In this document: positions 33,101-40,973 of the stretch, piece after piece
Position numbering within the stretch: position 1 is the first letter of the stretch
Layout: each line of letters begins with the position of its first letter
Source: Porphyromonas somerae DSM 23386
GTDB taxonomy: Bacteria > Bacteroidota > Bacteroidia > Bacteroidales > Porphyromonadaceae
DNA: 64,000 nucleotides
Direction: 5' to 3'
Assembly: GCF_000372405.1 (NCBI RefSeq)
Contig: NZ_AQVC01000006.1
Location: 48-64,047, forward strand
The notes under the pieces: generated by a model
What the model was told of the DNA's origin: nothing
Seen by the model: the letters and a program-made list of their open reading frames with translations, nothing else
The model's database searches: none
Program-made: the position numbers and the translations under genes

Positions 33101-34141
33101 ATGGCTACCAAACGCAATATTATTCTTTTTGTACTGGGTATCTTCTCCATACTCCTCTTTTTCCTACTCAATCTAGCCCTCGGTACCATTCCAATACCCA
33201 CGCTAGATGTCTTCCGCATACTGATTGGGAAGGAGACTACTGGCGGCGAGATATGGAATAATATTATATGGAAAAGTCGCTTTCCACAAACCATCACCGC
33301 CTTCATTGCTGGTGCTGCGCTCTCTATTAGTGGACTGCAGATGCAAACCGTATTCCGCAATCCCCTTGCTGGCCCTTCTGAGTTGGGTATTAGTTCTGGT
33401 GCGAGCTTAGGCGTAGCCACCTTGATACTCCTCTCGGGAAGTATCAGCCAAAAAGCCCTCACCCGCATGGGTTTTATTGGAGAAATGGCCGTATCCATTG
33501 CTGCGATCATAGGGGCAATGGCAGTGATGGTGCTGATCATTCTCATCTCCAAAAAGGTGCGAGGCAATGCCATTCTACTGATTATGGGTGTCATGATCGG
33601 CTATATTGCCAATGCCATCATCGGGGTACTCAAGTTCTTCAGCAATGATGAGGATGTTCGTAGCTACGTCATCTGGGGCCTTGGTAGCTTCTCCAAGGTG
33701 AGTGGAGATCAAGTCTACACCTTCGTCATCATCATGCTGATCCTAATTCCCCTCTCATTTCTGCTCATCAAGCCACTCAACCTACTCCTCCTTGGCGAAA
33801 ACTATGCCCGCAACTTAGGTCTCAATTACACCAAGGCACGCAATGTCATCATCTTCTGTTCCTGCGTCCTTACCGCCATTGTCACCGCTTACTGCGGTCC
33901 GATCGTCTTCCTAGGCATGGCAGTACCACACCTTTGTCGCACCCTCTTCTCCACCTCCAACCATATCATATTGGTGCCAGCGGTGACAGTGGTAGGGGCT
34001 TCGCTTTCGCTACTTTGCAACCTCATCGCTCGCATGCCAGGCTTCGAAGGGGCACTCCCCATCAACTCCGTCACCGCCCTAATCGGTGCCCCAATAGTGA
34101 TATCCGTCTTATTTGATCGCAAAAGAACTGAGATAATATGA
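33101..34141 (+). CDS. FecCD/BtuC-type ABC transporter permease
   Basis: 346 aa, about ten TM helices. Signatures: RFPQTITAFIAGAALSISGL, QTVFRNPLAGPSELGISSGA and the ATPase-coupling region VFLGMAVPHLCRTLF. It forms the channel for the preceding binding lipoprotein. Its stop overlaps the ATPase gene start by 4 bp. Confidence 0.92.
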   Translation: MATKRNIILFVLGIFSILLFFLLNLALGTIPIPTLDVFRILIGKETTGGEIWNNIIWKSRFPQTITAFIAGAALSISGLQMQTVFRNPLAGPSELGISSGASLGVATLILLSGSISQKALTRMGFIGEMAVSIAAIIGAMAVMVLIILISKKVRGNAILLIMGVMIGYIANAIIGVLKFFSNDEDVRSYVIWGLGSFSKVSGDQVYTFVIIMLILIPLSFLLIKPLNLLLLGENYARNLGLNYTKARNVIIFCSCVLTAIVTAYCGPIVFLGMAVPHLCRTLFSTSNHIILVPAVTVVGASLSLLCNLIARMPGFEGALPINSVTALIGAPIVISVLFDRKRTEII

Positions 34142-35127
34142 TGAAGACTATTGCACTTAGGGACTTGTCCATTGGGTACAAGCAGAAGAATGGGGAGAAG
34201 GTTGTTGCCAAGCACCTCACCGCCTCAGTGAATGCAGGCGAACTGACCTGCCTCCTCGGCTCCAATGGAGTGGGAAAATCCACCCTACTCCGCACCATTG
34301 CCCGCTTCCAGCCCAAGCTAGCAGGAGAGGTATTGGTGCAAGATAAAGATATCAACCAGTACAAAGAGAGCGAACTATCCAAAGTAGTCGGCGTAGTACT
34401 CACTGAAAAGGTAGATGCCAATAACATGACCGTCCATGAGCTCATAGCCCTCGGAAGAAGCCCTTATACCGGCTTCTGGGGTCGCCTTGCTTCTCAAGAC
34501 CGCCAAGCTGTAGATCTGGCCATTCAGCAGGTTCGTATCGAAAAACTGCGAGATCGCATGGTACACAGTCTGAGCGATGGAGAGCGCCAAAAGACCATGA
34601 TCGCCAAAGCATTGGCTCAGGAGACCCCCATCATCATCTTAGACGAACCTACCGCATTTCTCGACTTCCCGTCCAAAGTAGATATGATGCAACTGCTGCA
34701 TCGCCTCTCTCGAGAGTTGAATAAAACCATATTTCTCTCCACTCACGACCTTGAGCTCGCCCTCCAAATTGCAGATAAAATATGGCTGATGGACGATGAT
34801 CGTCACCTCCATATCGGCACCCCTGAGGATCTAGCTCTATCGGGTGTACTCAGTCGTTTCTTCGAGCAAAAAGAGATCATCTTTGACCAAACCACCGGCC
34901 TCTTTCGCATCGAAAATGATTACGACCGACGCATCAAAGTGATCGGTCACGGCCACCTCTTCTCCATGGTTCGCAAGGCACTACTCCGCAACCGCATCTT
35001 AGCAGATCGTGAGGCAGAGACAGAGACCTACATTGATACCAGCGGAAGTAAGATAGTACTGCACCGCCCCGACACCCCTCCGATAGCTATTGATTCCATC
35101 GAAGAGCTCCTCCAAAGACTACTATGA
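34138..35127 (+). CDS. BtuD/FecE-type ABC transporter ATPase with C-terminal extension
   Basis: 329 aa. Walker A GSNGVGKSTLL, Q-loop region, signature LSDGERQK, Walker B IIILDEPTAFLDFP and STHDLELA. After about residue 250 there are roughly 80 extra residues (DRRIKVIGHGHLFSMVRKAL, EAETETYIDTSG) not found in standard BtuD/FecE ATPases of about 250-260 aa. These could be a regulatory domain. It powers the importer. ATGA overlaps on both sides. Confidence 0.9.
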   Translation: MMKTIALRDLSIGYKQKNGEKVVAKHLTASVNAGELTCLLGSNGVGKSTLLRTIARFQPKLAGEVLVQDKDINQYKESELSKVVGVVLTEKVDANNMTVHELIALGRSPYTGFWGRLASQDRQAVDLAIQQVRIEKLRDRMVHSLSDGERQKTMIAKALAQETPIIILDEPTAFLDFPSKVDMMQLLHRLSRELNKTIFLSTHDLELALQIADKIWLMDDDRHLHIGTPEDLALSGVLSRFFEQKEIIFDQTTGLFRIENDYDRRIKVIGHGHLFSMVRKALLRNRILADREAETETYIDTSGSKIVLHRPDTPPIAIDSIEELLQRLL

Positions 35128-36911
35128 ATCTATTAATTCTAGGCGGAACTACCGAAGGTCGTAGGTGCGTAGAGGTGTGCGAAGAGGCAGGAGTACCATT
35201 TTACTACTCTACTTTTGGTAGCTCCCAAGAGATCACGCTACACAATGGGATCCATATTACTGGAGGAAAAGACAAAGCGGAGCTTCAAGCCTTTTGCCAA
35301 GAGAATAACGTAGGGCTCATCATTGATGCCGCCCACCCTTTTGCCACCAACCTACATAGCAATGTGGGTACCCTCCACCTACCTGTGATTAGATACGAAA
35401 GAGAGTTCCCAGCCATTCCAGCAGTAGTGCAGCAGGTTTCCTCTTTCGAGGAAGCCATCGCCCTACTTCACCAAGCAAAGCCTACCAAAGTACTCGCCCT
35501 TACTGGTGTGAATAGCATTGCCAAGCTACAGAGTTACTGGCAAGAGCACGAGATCTATTTCAGGGTGATGCCGATTGCCGAAACCGAGAAGACCATTGAG
35601 CGGACTGGTATCACTCGTTCCCAGATCATTTACTACGATAAAGAGCTGAACGATGAGGAGCTATTCCGCACGTTACAGCCCGACTTAATCATCGTAAAGG
35701 AGAGTGGCACCACTAGTGGCTTCACTGAAAAGGTCTCTGCTGCTCTCTCCTTAGGAATATCCGTTATCGCTATTACACGTCCTCCCCTTGGTTACATCCC
35801 CAACCTCACCGTCACCGGAAAGATAGGGCTCAGGCGAGGAATAGAGCAGTTGCTCCCAGAGTTCTTTCCCCAAAAGATTGGCTTCACCACAGGCACCACC
35901 GCCACCGCTGCCACCAAAGCAGCCCTTGTAGCCCTCCTAGAGGATATTGAGCTCTCCACGGTAGAAGTCACCCTTCCCGATGGCGAAATCATCCCCTTCC
36001 CCATTCAGTCGGTCACAGTCGAAGGAAATGAAGCCACCGCAGTAGCAATTAAGTACTCAGGCGATGACCCCGACGTCACCAATGGCGCTGAAATCTGTGC
36101 CACCGTATCTCTCCACAAAGGAAAAAGGGGGGTGAAGTTTAAGCAAGGCATCGGCGTAGGCAGAGTAACCCTTCCTGGGCTAGGTCTAGAAATCGGTGGC
36201 CCCGCTATCAATAAGACGCCACGGAGAATGATCACCTCCCTTTGCGAGGAGTTGCTCGACCTCACCCAAATAGGAGTAGAGATCACCATCTTCGTCCCCA
36301 AAGGCGAATCCATTGCCAAGAACACCTTCAACCCACGCCTTGGGATTGTAGATGGCATCTCCATCATCGGCACTACAGGAGTGGTCCGCCCCTACTCCAA
36401 CGACACTTGGATCGCCTCCATACGGCGAGAGATGGAGGTCTCCAAAGCTGTAGGCGTTGAGCACTTAGTGCTCAACTCTGGTGGCAGGTCCGAAAAGTAC
36501 CTCAAAGCCAGATTTCCCCACCTTCCCCCCAACGCCTTTATACAGTATGGCAATTTCATTGGAGAGACCCTTACTTTCGCTCATCAGCTCACCTTCCCTA
36601 CCGTTACTCTCGGCATCATGCTGGGTAAAGCGGTCAAGCTAGCTGCAGGCGAACTAGATACCCACAGTCATAAAGTAACGATGGATAAGGAGTTTCTCAA
36701 GCAGGTACTAACAGAATCTAGAGAGGAAGTTGATATCAGCGGGATCACCTTGGCACGAGAAATATGGCAATTAATACCCAATAAAGCATCCAAATTCTAC
36801 CAGCTCATCATCCAGCATTGTTATGAGGTGTGCCAGCCCATTGTGCCACACACCTCCTTGGAGATACTTCTGATTGACGACACTGGCCAGTTTATTTCAC
36901 AAAAACCATGA
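35124..36911 (+). CDS. CbiJ/CobK-CbiD fusion: precorrin-6A reductase and cobalt-precorrin-5B C1-methyltransferase
   Basis: 595 aa. Residues 1 to about 245 are the reductase (NLLILGGTTEGRRC, IIDAAHPFATN, LALTGVNSIAKLQ, IVKESGTTSGFTEKV). From about 250 CbiD follows: KIGFTTGTTATAATKAALVA, VTLPDGEIIPFPI, GVGRVTLPGLGLEIGGPAIN, INKTPRRMI. CbiD methylates C1 after CbiG has acted, and the reductase reduces the next intermediate, so the fusion joins adjacent steps. Overlaps neighbours by 4 bp. Confidence 0.92.
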   Translation: MNLLILGGTTEGRRCVEVCEEAGVPFYYSTFGSSQEITLHNGIHITGGKDKAELQAFCQENNVGLIIDAAHPFATNLHSNVGTLHLPVIRYEREFPAIPAVVQQVSSFEEAIALLHQAKPTKVLALTGVNSIAKLQSYWQEHEIYFRVMPIAETEKTIERTGITRSQIIYYDKELNDEELFRTLQPDLIIVKESGTTSGFTEKVSAALSLGISVIAITRPPLGYIPNLTVTGKIGLRRGIEQLLPEFFPQKIGFTTGTTATAATKAALVALLEDIELSTVEVTLPDGEIIPFPIQSVTVEGNEATAVAIKYSGDDPDVTNGAEICATVSLHKGKRGVKFKQGIGVGRVTLPGLGLEIGGPAINKTPRRMITSLCEELLDLTQIGVEITIFVPKGESIAKNTFNPRLGIVDGISIIGTTGVVRPYSNDTWIASIRREMEVSKAVGVEHLVLNSGGRSEKYLKARFPHLPPNAFIQYGNFIGETLTFAHQLTFPTVTLGIMLGKAVKLAAGELDTHSHKVTMDKEFLKQVLTESREEVDISGITLAREIWQLIPNKASKFYQLIIQHCYEVCQPIVPHTSLEILLIDDTGQFISQKP

Positions 36912-38206
36912 AACCATCTGCCTTTATTATTGCAGCTCCCACCTCGGATAGTGGCAAGAGCACCATCACTATTGGACTACTTAGGGCACTTAGTCGCCAA
37001 GGATACCATGTCCAGCCCTTCAAGTGTGGACCCGACTATATTGATCCCAAGCTACATAAAAATGCATCGGGAGTCGATTCCGTGAACCTCGACCTCTTTA
37101 TGCAGAGCGAAGAGAGTGTCCGAACTCTTTTCAGTAGCTATCAAGCCCCTAGCGACGCGGCTGTTGTGGAGGGGGTAATGGGTCTTTTTGATGGCTATGA
37201 TCGGGACAGAGGCTCCACCGCACACCTTGCAGAGGTACTTGATCTGCCTATCGTCCTCGTCCTCACACCCAAGTCAATGGCCTACAGCGTTGCTCCCCTA
37301 CTCTACGGCATCAAGCACTTTCGGCCAGAGCTCAATATACTAGGCGTGATTTTCAATAAGGTCAATTCCCCAAAGCACCTAGCTTATCTGCGTGACGCTG
37401 CTAATGATGTAGGGGTAAAGGTGCTCGGCTCTATTCCTACAGATAAAACACTCACTCTCCCGAGCCGCCACTTAGGATTGATTACCGATGATCAAGAAGC
37501 ACTAGAGGCACACGCCAATCAAGCCGCCAACCTTGTAGAAGCACATATCAACCTCACTCAATTGCTTGCTGATTCTCAATATCAGCCTATCTCAACAATA
37601 TCACCTATAGGAAGTAATGCACCTAAAGGCACAAAAAAAATAGCGGTGGCTCGCGACGAAGCTTTCAACTTCATCTATACCGAAAATATTCGGATGCTGG
37701 AGCAGTTTGGCACGATCACTTATTTTAGTCCCACCCACGATAGCCAGCTCCCCGAGTGCGACCTGCTATACCTGCCAGGAGGGTATCCCGAGCTATATGC
37801 AGAGCAGCTCTCTCAGAATAGTGCGATGATTCAGCAAATCAAGACCTATGCCGAACGCCAAGCCCCTCTCATCGCTGAGTGTGGGGGGATGCTTTATCTC
37901 TCTAAGAGTATCATCACTGCAGAGGGAAAGGAGTACCCAATGGTGGGTCTCTTTAATCATAGTGCTACGATGGAAGGAGCCCGGCTCACCATCGGCTACC
38001 GACAGTTGGAGCTCTTTGGCGTACCGCTCAAAGGACACGAGTTTCACTACTCACATCTCACACCCACAGACGAAGGAGTCACCAACCAATTGAATGCTAC
38101 AGGCGAACCAGTAGACACGCTACTTTTCCAGCACGGAAAAGTGATCGCCACCTATACTCATCTCACCTTCACCGCCGAATTTCTCTCCCGTCTCCTAGAG
38201 CCATAG
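36908..38206 (+). CDS. cbiA: Cobyrinate a,c-diamide synthase
   Basis: 432 aa. N-terminal ATPase domain with TSDSGKSTITIGLLRAL and FKCGPDYIDPKLH; C-terminal class I glutaminase-like domain with YLPGGYPELYAEQL, AECGGMLYLSKS (nucleophile Cys) and GHEFHYSHL (His). It amidates the a and c side chains using glutamine. Last gene of the operon, ending one base before the convergent thioesterase gene. CbiP, CbiB and nucleotide-loop genes are not in the window. Confidence 0.93.
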   Translation: MKPSAFIIAAPTSDSGKSTITIGLLRALSRQGYHVQPFKCGPDYIDPKLHKNASGVDSVNLDLFMQSEESVRTLFSSYQAPSDAAVVEGVMGLFDGYDRDRGSTAHLAEVLDLPIVLVLTPKSMAYSVAPLLYGIKHFRPELNILGVIFNKVNSPKHLAYLRDAANDVGVKVLGSIPTDKTLTLPSRHLGLITDDQEALEAHANQAANLVEAHINLTQLLADSQYQPISTISPIGSNAPKGTKKIAVARDEAFNFIYTENIRMLEQFGTITYFSPTHDSQLPECDLLYLPGGYPELYAEQLSQNSAMIQQIKTYAERQAPLIAECGGMLYLSKSIITAEGKEYPMVGLFNHSATMEGARLTIGYRQLELFGVPLKGHEFHYSHLTPTDEGVTNQLNATGEPVDTLLFQHGKVIATYTHLTFTAEFLSRLLEP

Positions 38207-38207
38207 C

Positions 38208-38672
38208 TTAGCGGAGTAGGACGGAGACCATTCTGCCCTCCACTCTGAGTTGTTGCTCTGCCCAGAGCTCAAGATGCATCACCACCTTTCGATCGGTAAC
38301 CTCTTGAATAGTAGCACGAAGCTCAAGAGAACACTCCATAGGTGTAGGGGCAAGGTAGTCAAGCCCCAAGTGGGCAGTCACGTACCGCAAACTAGGAAGT
38401 GACGCCATATCTCTGCTAAAGTGTCGGTAACCAGCGGCAGCGGCAGTTCCATTACCGTGGCAATCTAGGAGGGCAGCAATCAGTCCACCATAAACATTCT
38501 GCGGATAGCCACCAGTAGCATACTCTGGTGGCGTATAATGGGCTACGGCAGTGTCACTAGCAGGGTCGTTATCCAGCCAGTAACTCTTCAAGTGAAGACC
38601 ATGCTCATTAAGCCTTCCACAACCATAGCAATGGCTAAACTCCTCTGTATAATAATCTTGAAATGCCTTCAT
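38208..38672 (-). CDS. PaaI-type hotdog-fold thioesterase
   Basis: 154 aa from ATG at 38672. CYGCGRLNEHGLHLKSYW is followed by the hotdog signature YGGLIAALLDCHGNGTAAAA and the beta-strand region LDYLAPTPMECSLELRA. Members hydrolyse acyl-CoA or related thioesters; the substrate is not predictable. Convergent with cbiA with a one-base gap. Confidence 0.8.
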   Translation of the reverse strand: MKAFQDYYTEEFSHCYGCGRLNEHGLHLKSYWLDNDPASDTAVAHYTPPEYATGGYPQNVYGGLIAALLDCHGNGTAAAAGYRHFSRDMASLPSLRYVTAHLGLDYLAPTPMECSLELRATIQEVTDRKVVMHLELWAEQQLRVEGRMVSVLLR

Positions 38673-38796
38673 ATTTAATCTAGTATTGATATGCCTGCAA
38701 TTTACCAAAACTAAAGTTGACTCCCCAACCTATTCGAGACAGAATCTTTTAGGGACAGCGTGGAAGAGTTTCCACTTTGGAGCATGGGATCAACAT

Positions 38797-38832
38797 AAAA
38801 GGCTCGTTCCACAATTGTGAGACGAGCCTTTA
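38797..38832 (-). terminator. Intrinsic terminator of the 38853 lipoprotein gene
   Basis: AAGGCTCGT and ACGAGCCTT flank an inner CACAATTGTG, making a long stem with T-rich sequence on both sides. It lies 21 bp after the lipoprotein stop on the minus strand. The remaining intergenic bases to 38672 hold nothing I recognise. Confidence 0.75.
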
Positions 38833-38852
38833 TTATTTAAGGTCTGATAGCC

Positions 38853-39248
38853 TTACTTTCGAGTAGCGTTAGCTGTCCAGGATCCCTCCTTAGTTGTATA
38901 AGCAGCGATGGTGAGCTTCTCTGCATCGATTCTGATTACTCCAGCCTCATCGGAACTAAGTGTCACAAGCGTATTTTCACCCTTTTCCATCTTTACGCCA
39001 GAGAGTGTAGGGATATTCTTTGAGCTGAAGCGGAAGGTATAAGTATCCCCCACCTTAACCACAGTAATAGTCACCTTTTCACCAACAGCGAGGTTAAGAC
39101 CATCCTTGGTAGAAGCATAGCTCGCAGTACCTTCGTACCTGCCAACAAACAGATCCGCATCAGCAGGATCTTGGTTACATGAAGTAAAGGCAATAGCCAT
39201 CAACACCATAGCAGCCATTGCTGCAAAAATCATATTCAACTTTTTCAT
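38853..39248 (-). CDS. Small lipoprotein, possible calycin-like fold
   Basis: 131 aa from ATG at 39248. Signal peptide with lipobox AFTSC (Cys24), then VGRYEGTASYAS, EKVTITVVKVGDTYTFRFSS and IRIDAEKLTIAAYTTKEGSW, an all-beta pattern like the small calycin-like lipoproteins of Bacteroidales. Single gene with its own terminator. Function unknown. Confidence 0.7.
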   Translation of the reverse strand: MKKLNMIFAAMAAMVLMAIAFTSCNQDPADADLFVGRYEGTASYASTKDGLNLAVGEKVTITVVKVGDTYTFRFSSKNIPTLSGVKMEKGENTLVTLSSDEAGVIRIDAEKLTIAAYTTKEGSWTANATRK

Positions 39249-39403
39249 CACGTTCTCAACTTTAAATTGTTAATACTAACATCATTTGCAAGGTAATCAT
39301 TTTCACCCTAAGGCGAAGCCTAATTACACTATTTTATTGGAATAATATCACATTACCCCACATACATTTCATATCTTTTCATGCAGTTCGTGCCCACAAT
39401 CAC

Positions 39404-39913
39404 CTACCTGTGGCGTAATTTACGACCAGTATTGGCGTTGAAATTACGGTACTCCTCATACACCTTAAAAGCCTTTTCGGGAGTTAGCTGATTAATCAGT
39501 GCACTCATAAAAGACTGAGAGGCCTGATGACGCTTTTCAGTGAGTGCCTGTATCTTTTTATAGTAGTCGAGATACTGTTCGGAAGTAATTTTACCTCCCA
39601 ACTTAGATATCTCATCATACACTTTGCGTATTCCTGCCCAAGAGGAAACGCGAACCTCATCGTACTTATCTAGCTCTTTTGAAACCAACTGCTTCTCCTC
39701 TGCCGAGAGCCCTGCTGCCTTGGCGATGGCTTCGATCCGCTCCTTTTTGAACTGCTCGTGCACCGCACTTTGGTCGCTGATCTCTTGTTCCACGCTGGAA
39801 CTAAGGAGCAGTTCTCTATGGTTATTTGCAAAGAGTAGAGAGGGAGTAGTAAAACTCAATAACACCAATAGTACAAATGCCCTCAATCTATTTTCCTTCA
39901 TAATATCTAACAT
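39404..39913 (-). CDS. Exported helical protein of the sigma-factor operon (Spy/CpxP-like?)
   Basis: 169 aa from the ATG at 39913, which overlaps the anti-sigma stop (TAATG); an ATG four codons later is also possible. Signal peptide (RLRAFVLLVLLSFTTPSLLF-AN), then an all-helical charged body (EQFKKERIEAIAKAAGLSAE, YLDYYKKIQALTEKRHQASQ). The length and helical content recall periplasmic Spy/CpxP-type chaperones, but no LTxxQ motif pair is clear. Fourth gene in the PgpH-sigma-anti-sigma operon; probably an envelope-stress effector. Confidence 0.6.
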   Translation of the reverse strand: MLDIMKENRLRAFVLLVLLSFTTPSLLFANNHRELLLSSSVEQEISDQSAVHEQFKKERIEAIAKAAGLSAEEKQLVSKELDKYDEVRVSSWAGIRKVYDEISKLGGKITSEQYLDYYKKIQALTEKRHQASQSFMSALINQLTPEKAFKVYEEYRNFNANTGRKLRHR

Positions 39914-40305
39914 TACCTTGAACTTATCACGCTTTGATCATCCTCCTCCATATAAATGAACCCCCAATAGTCTTCGTTGGTATCATCTAGTAAAAACTGC
40001 TGAAACTCCTCATCACTCATATCATAAGCATTGAGCTCTACTGGATCTGGGAGGGTGGATTGCTGGAGTGGAGATAGAGTCCACAAAGAGACGGCAAGCA
40101 ACAGCACGGCCGCAGCTCCTATAGACCAATAGACATAAGGTTTCCATAACTTACGTGTTTGAGACTTTACCTCACTCTGTACCTTCTCCTCCTCTTCAAT
40201 TCGTTGCTTCAAGCGCTCCTTGAAGGTGGCAAAATAATTTTCGGGAGTTACGAATGGGTGCAAAGGATCATTTTCAATATTTTTACGTTCAAAATTGGGG
40301 GTCAT
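39913..40305 (-). CDS. Probable anti-sigma factor, single TM
   Basis: 130 aa from ATG at 40305. Cytoplasmic N-terminus of about 60 residues (NDPLHPFVTPENYFATFKER), one TM segment (YVYWSIGAAAVLLLAVSLW), and an acidic periplasmic tail (DMSDEEFQQFLLDDTNEDYW). Position directly after an ECF sigma gene and this topology point to a membrane anti-sigma factor, though no zinc motif is present. Confidence 0.65.
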   Translation of the reverse strand: MTPNFERKNIENDPLHPFVTPENYFATFKERLKQRIEEEEKVQSEVKSQTRKLWKPYVYWSIGAAAVLLLAVSLWTLSPLQQSTLPDPVELNAYDMSDEEFQQFLLDDTNEDYWGFIYMEEDDQSVISSR

Positions 40306-40409
40306 CACACATCAACTATCTAACTATTAATTGCTCTATCTGTGGGTTTGATGCACTAATCGCTGATTGGTTTAATCACCTACTTAATCTTTTTTAGGGG
40401 GTGGAAGGG

Positions 40410-40973
40410 TCACTCCTCATCAATCCCCATAGCCTTTTTGATCTTCTTCACAGCGTGGTGATAATTGGCTTTGAGTGCACCTTCACTGGTGTTGGTAATT
40501 TCGGATATATCCTTGTAAGGGAGGTCTTGAAAATAGCGAAGCTCAAAGGTCAGCTTTTGTTTTTCTGGTAGTTGGTCTATCGCTGCCATAAACTGAGCTT
40601 CTGCAAGGTCGCCATCAAAGTAGGGGTCGCTCATAAGCATCTGAGTGAGGTCATATTCCTCAGTGGTTAATGGTAGTCGTTGCATCTTCTTCTCCTTACG
40701 GATATGTGAAAGTGCCTCATTGGTGGCAATACTATAAAGCCAAGTGCTCAACTTTGACTGCCCCTTAAACGTACCGATATGTCGCCAGACCTTTACAAGG
40801 GTATTCTGTAGCACATCATCGGCCTCCTCATGTCGGTAGACAATACGACGAATCACCGCATACAACTGCTGGGAGTAGCGATCTACCAAAAAGCTAAAGG
40901 CCACCTCTAGGGTATCGGGATGGGTGAGTAGCTTCAATAGTTCCTCATCGGATATATCGTGGGGGATATTCAT
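40410..40973 (-). CDS. ECF-type RNA polymerase sigma factor
   Basis: 187 aa. Region 2: DDVLQNTLVKVWRHI and STWLYSIATNEALSHIRKEK; region 4: LPEKQKLTFELRYFQDLPYK followed by a typical HTH (EGALKANYHHAVKKIKK). Its ATG overlaps the PgpH stop (ATGA), so it is co-translated with the phosphodiesterase. It should direct transcription of its own operon or envelope genes. Confidence 0.9.
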   Translation of the reverse strand: MNIPHDISDEELLKLLTHPDTLEVAFSFLVDRYSQQLYAVIRRIVYRHEEADDVLQNTLVKVWRHIGTFKGQSKLSTWLYSIATNEALSHIRKEKKMQRLPLTTEEYDLTQMLMSDPYFDGDLAEAQFMAAIDQLPEKQKLTFELRYFQDLPYKDISEITNTSEGALKANYHHAVKKIKKAMGIDEE

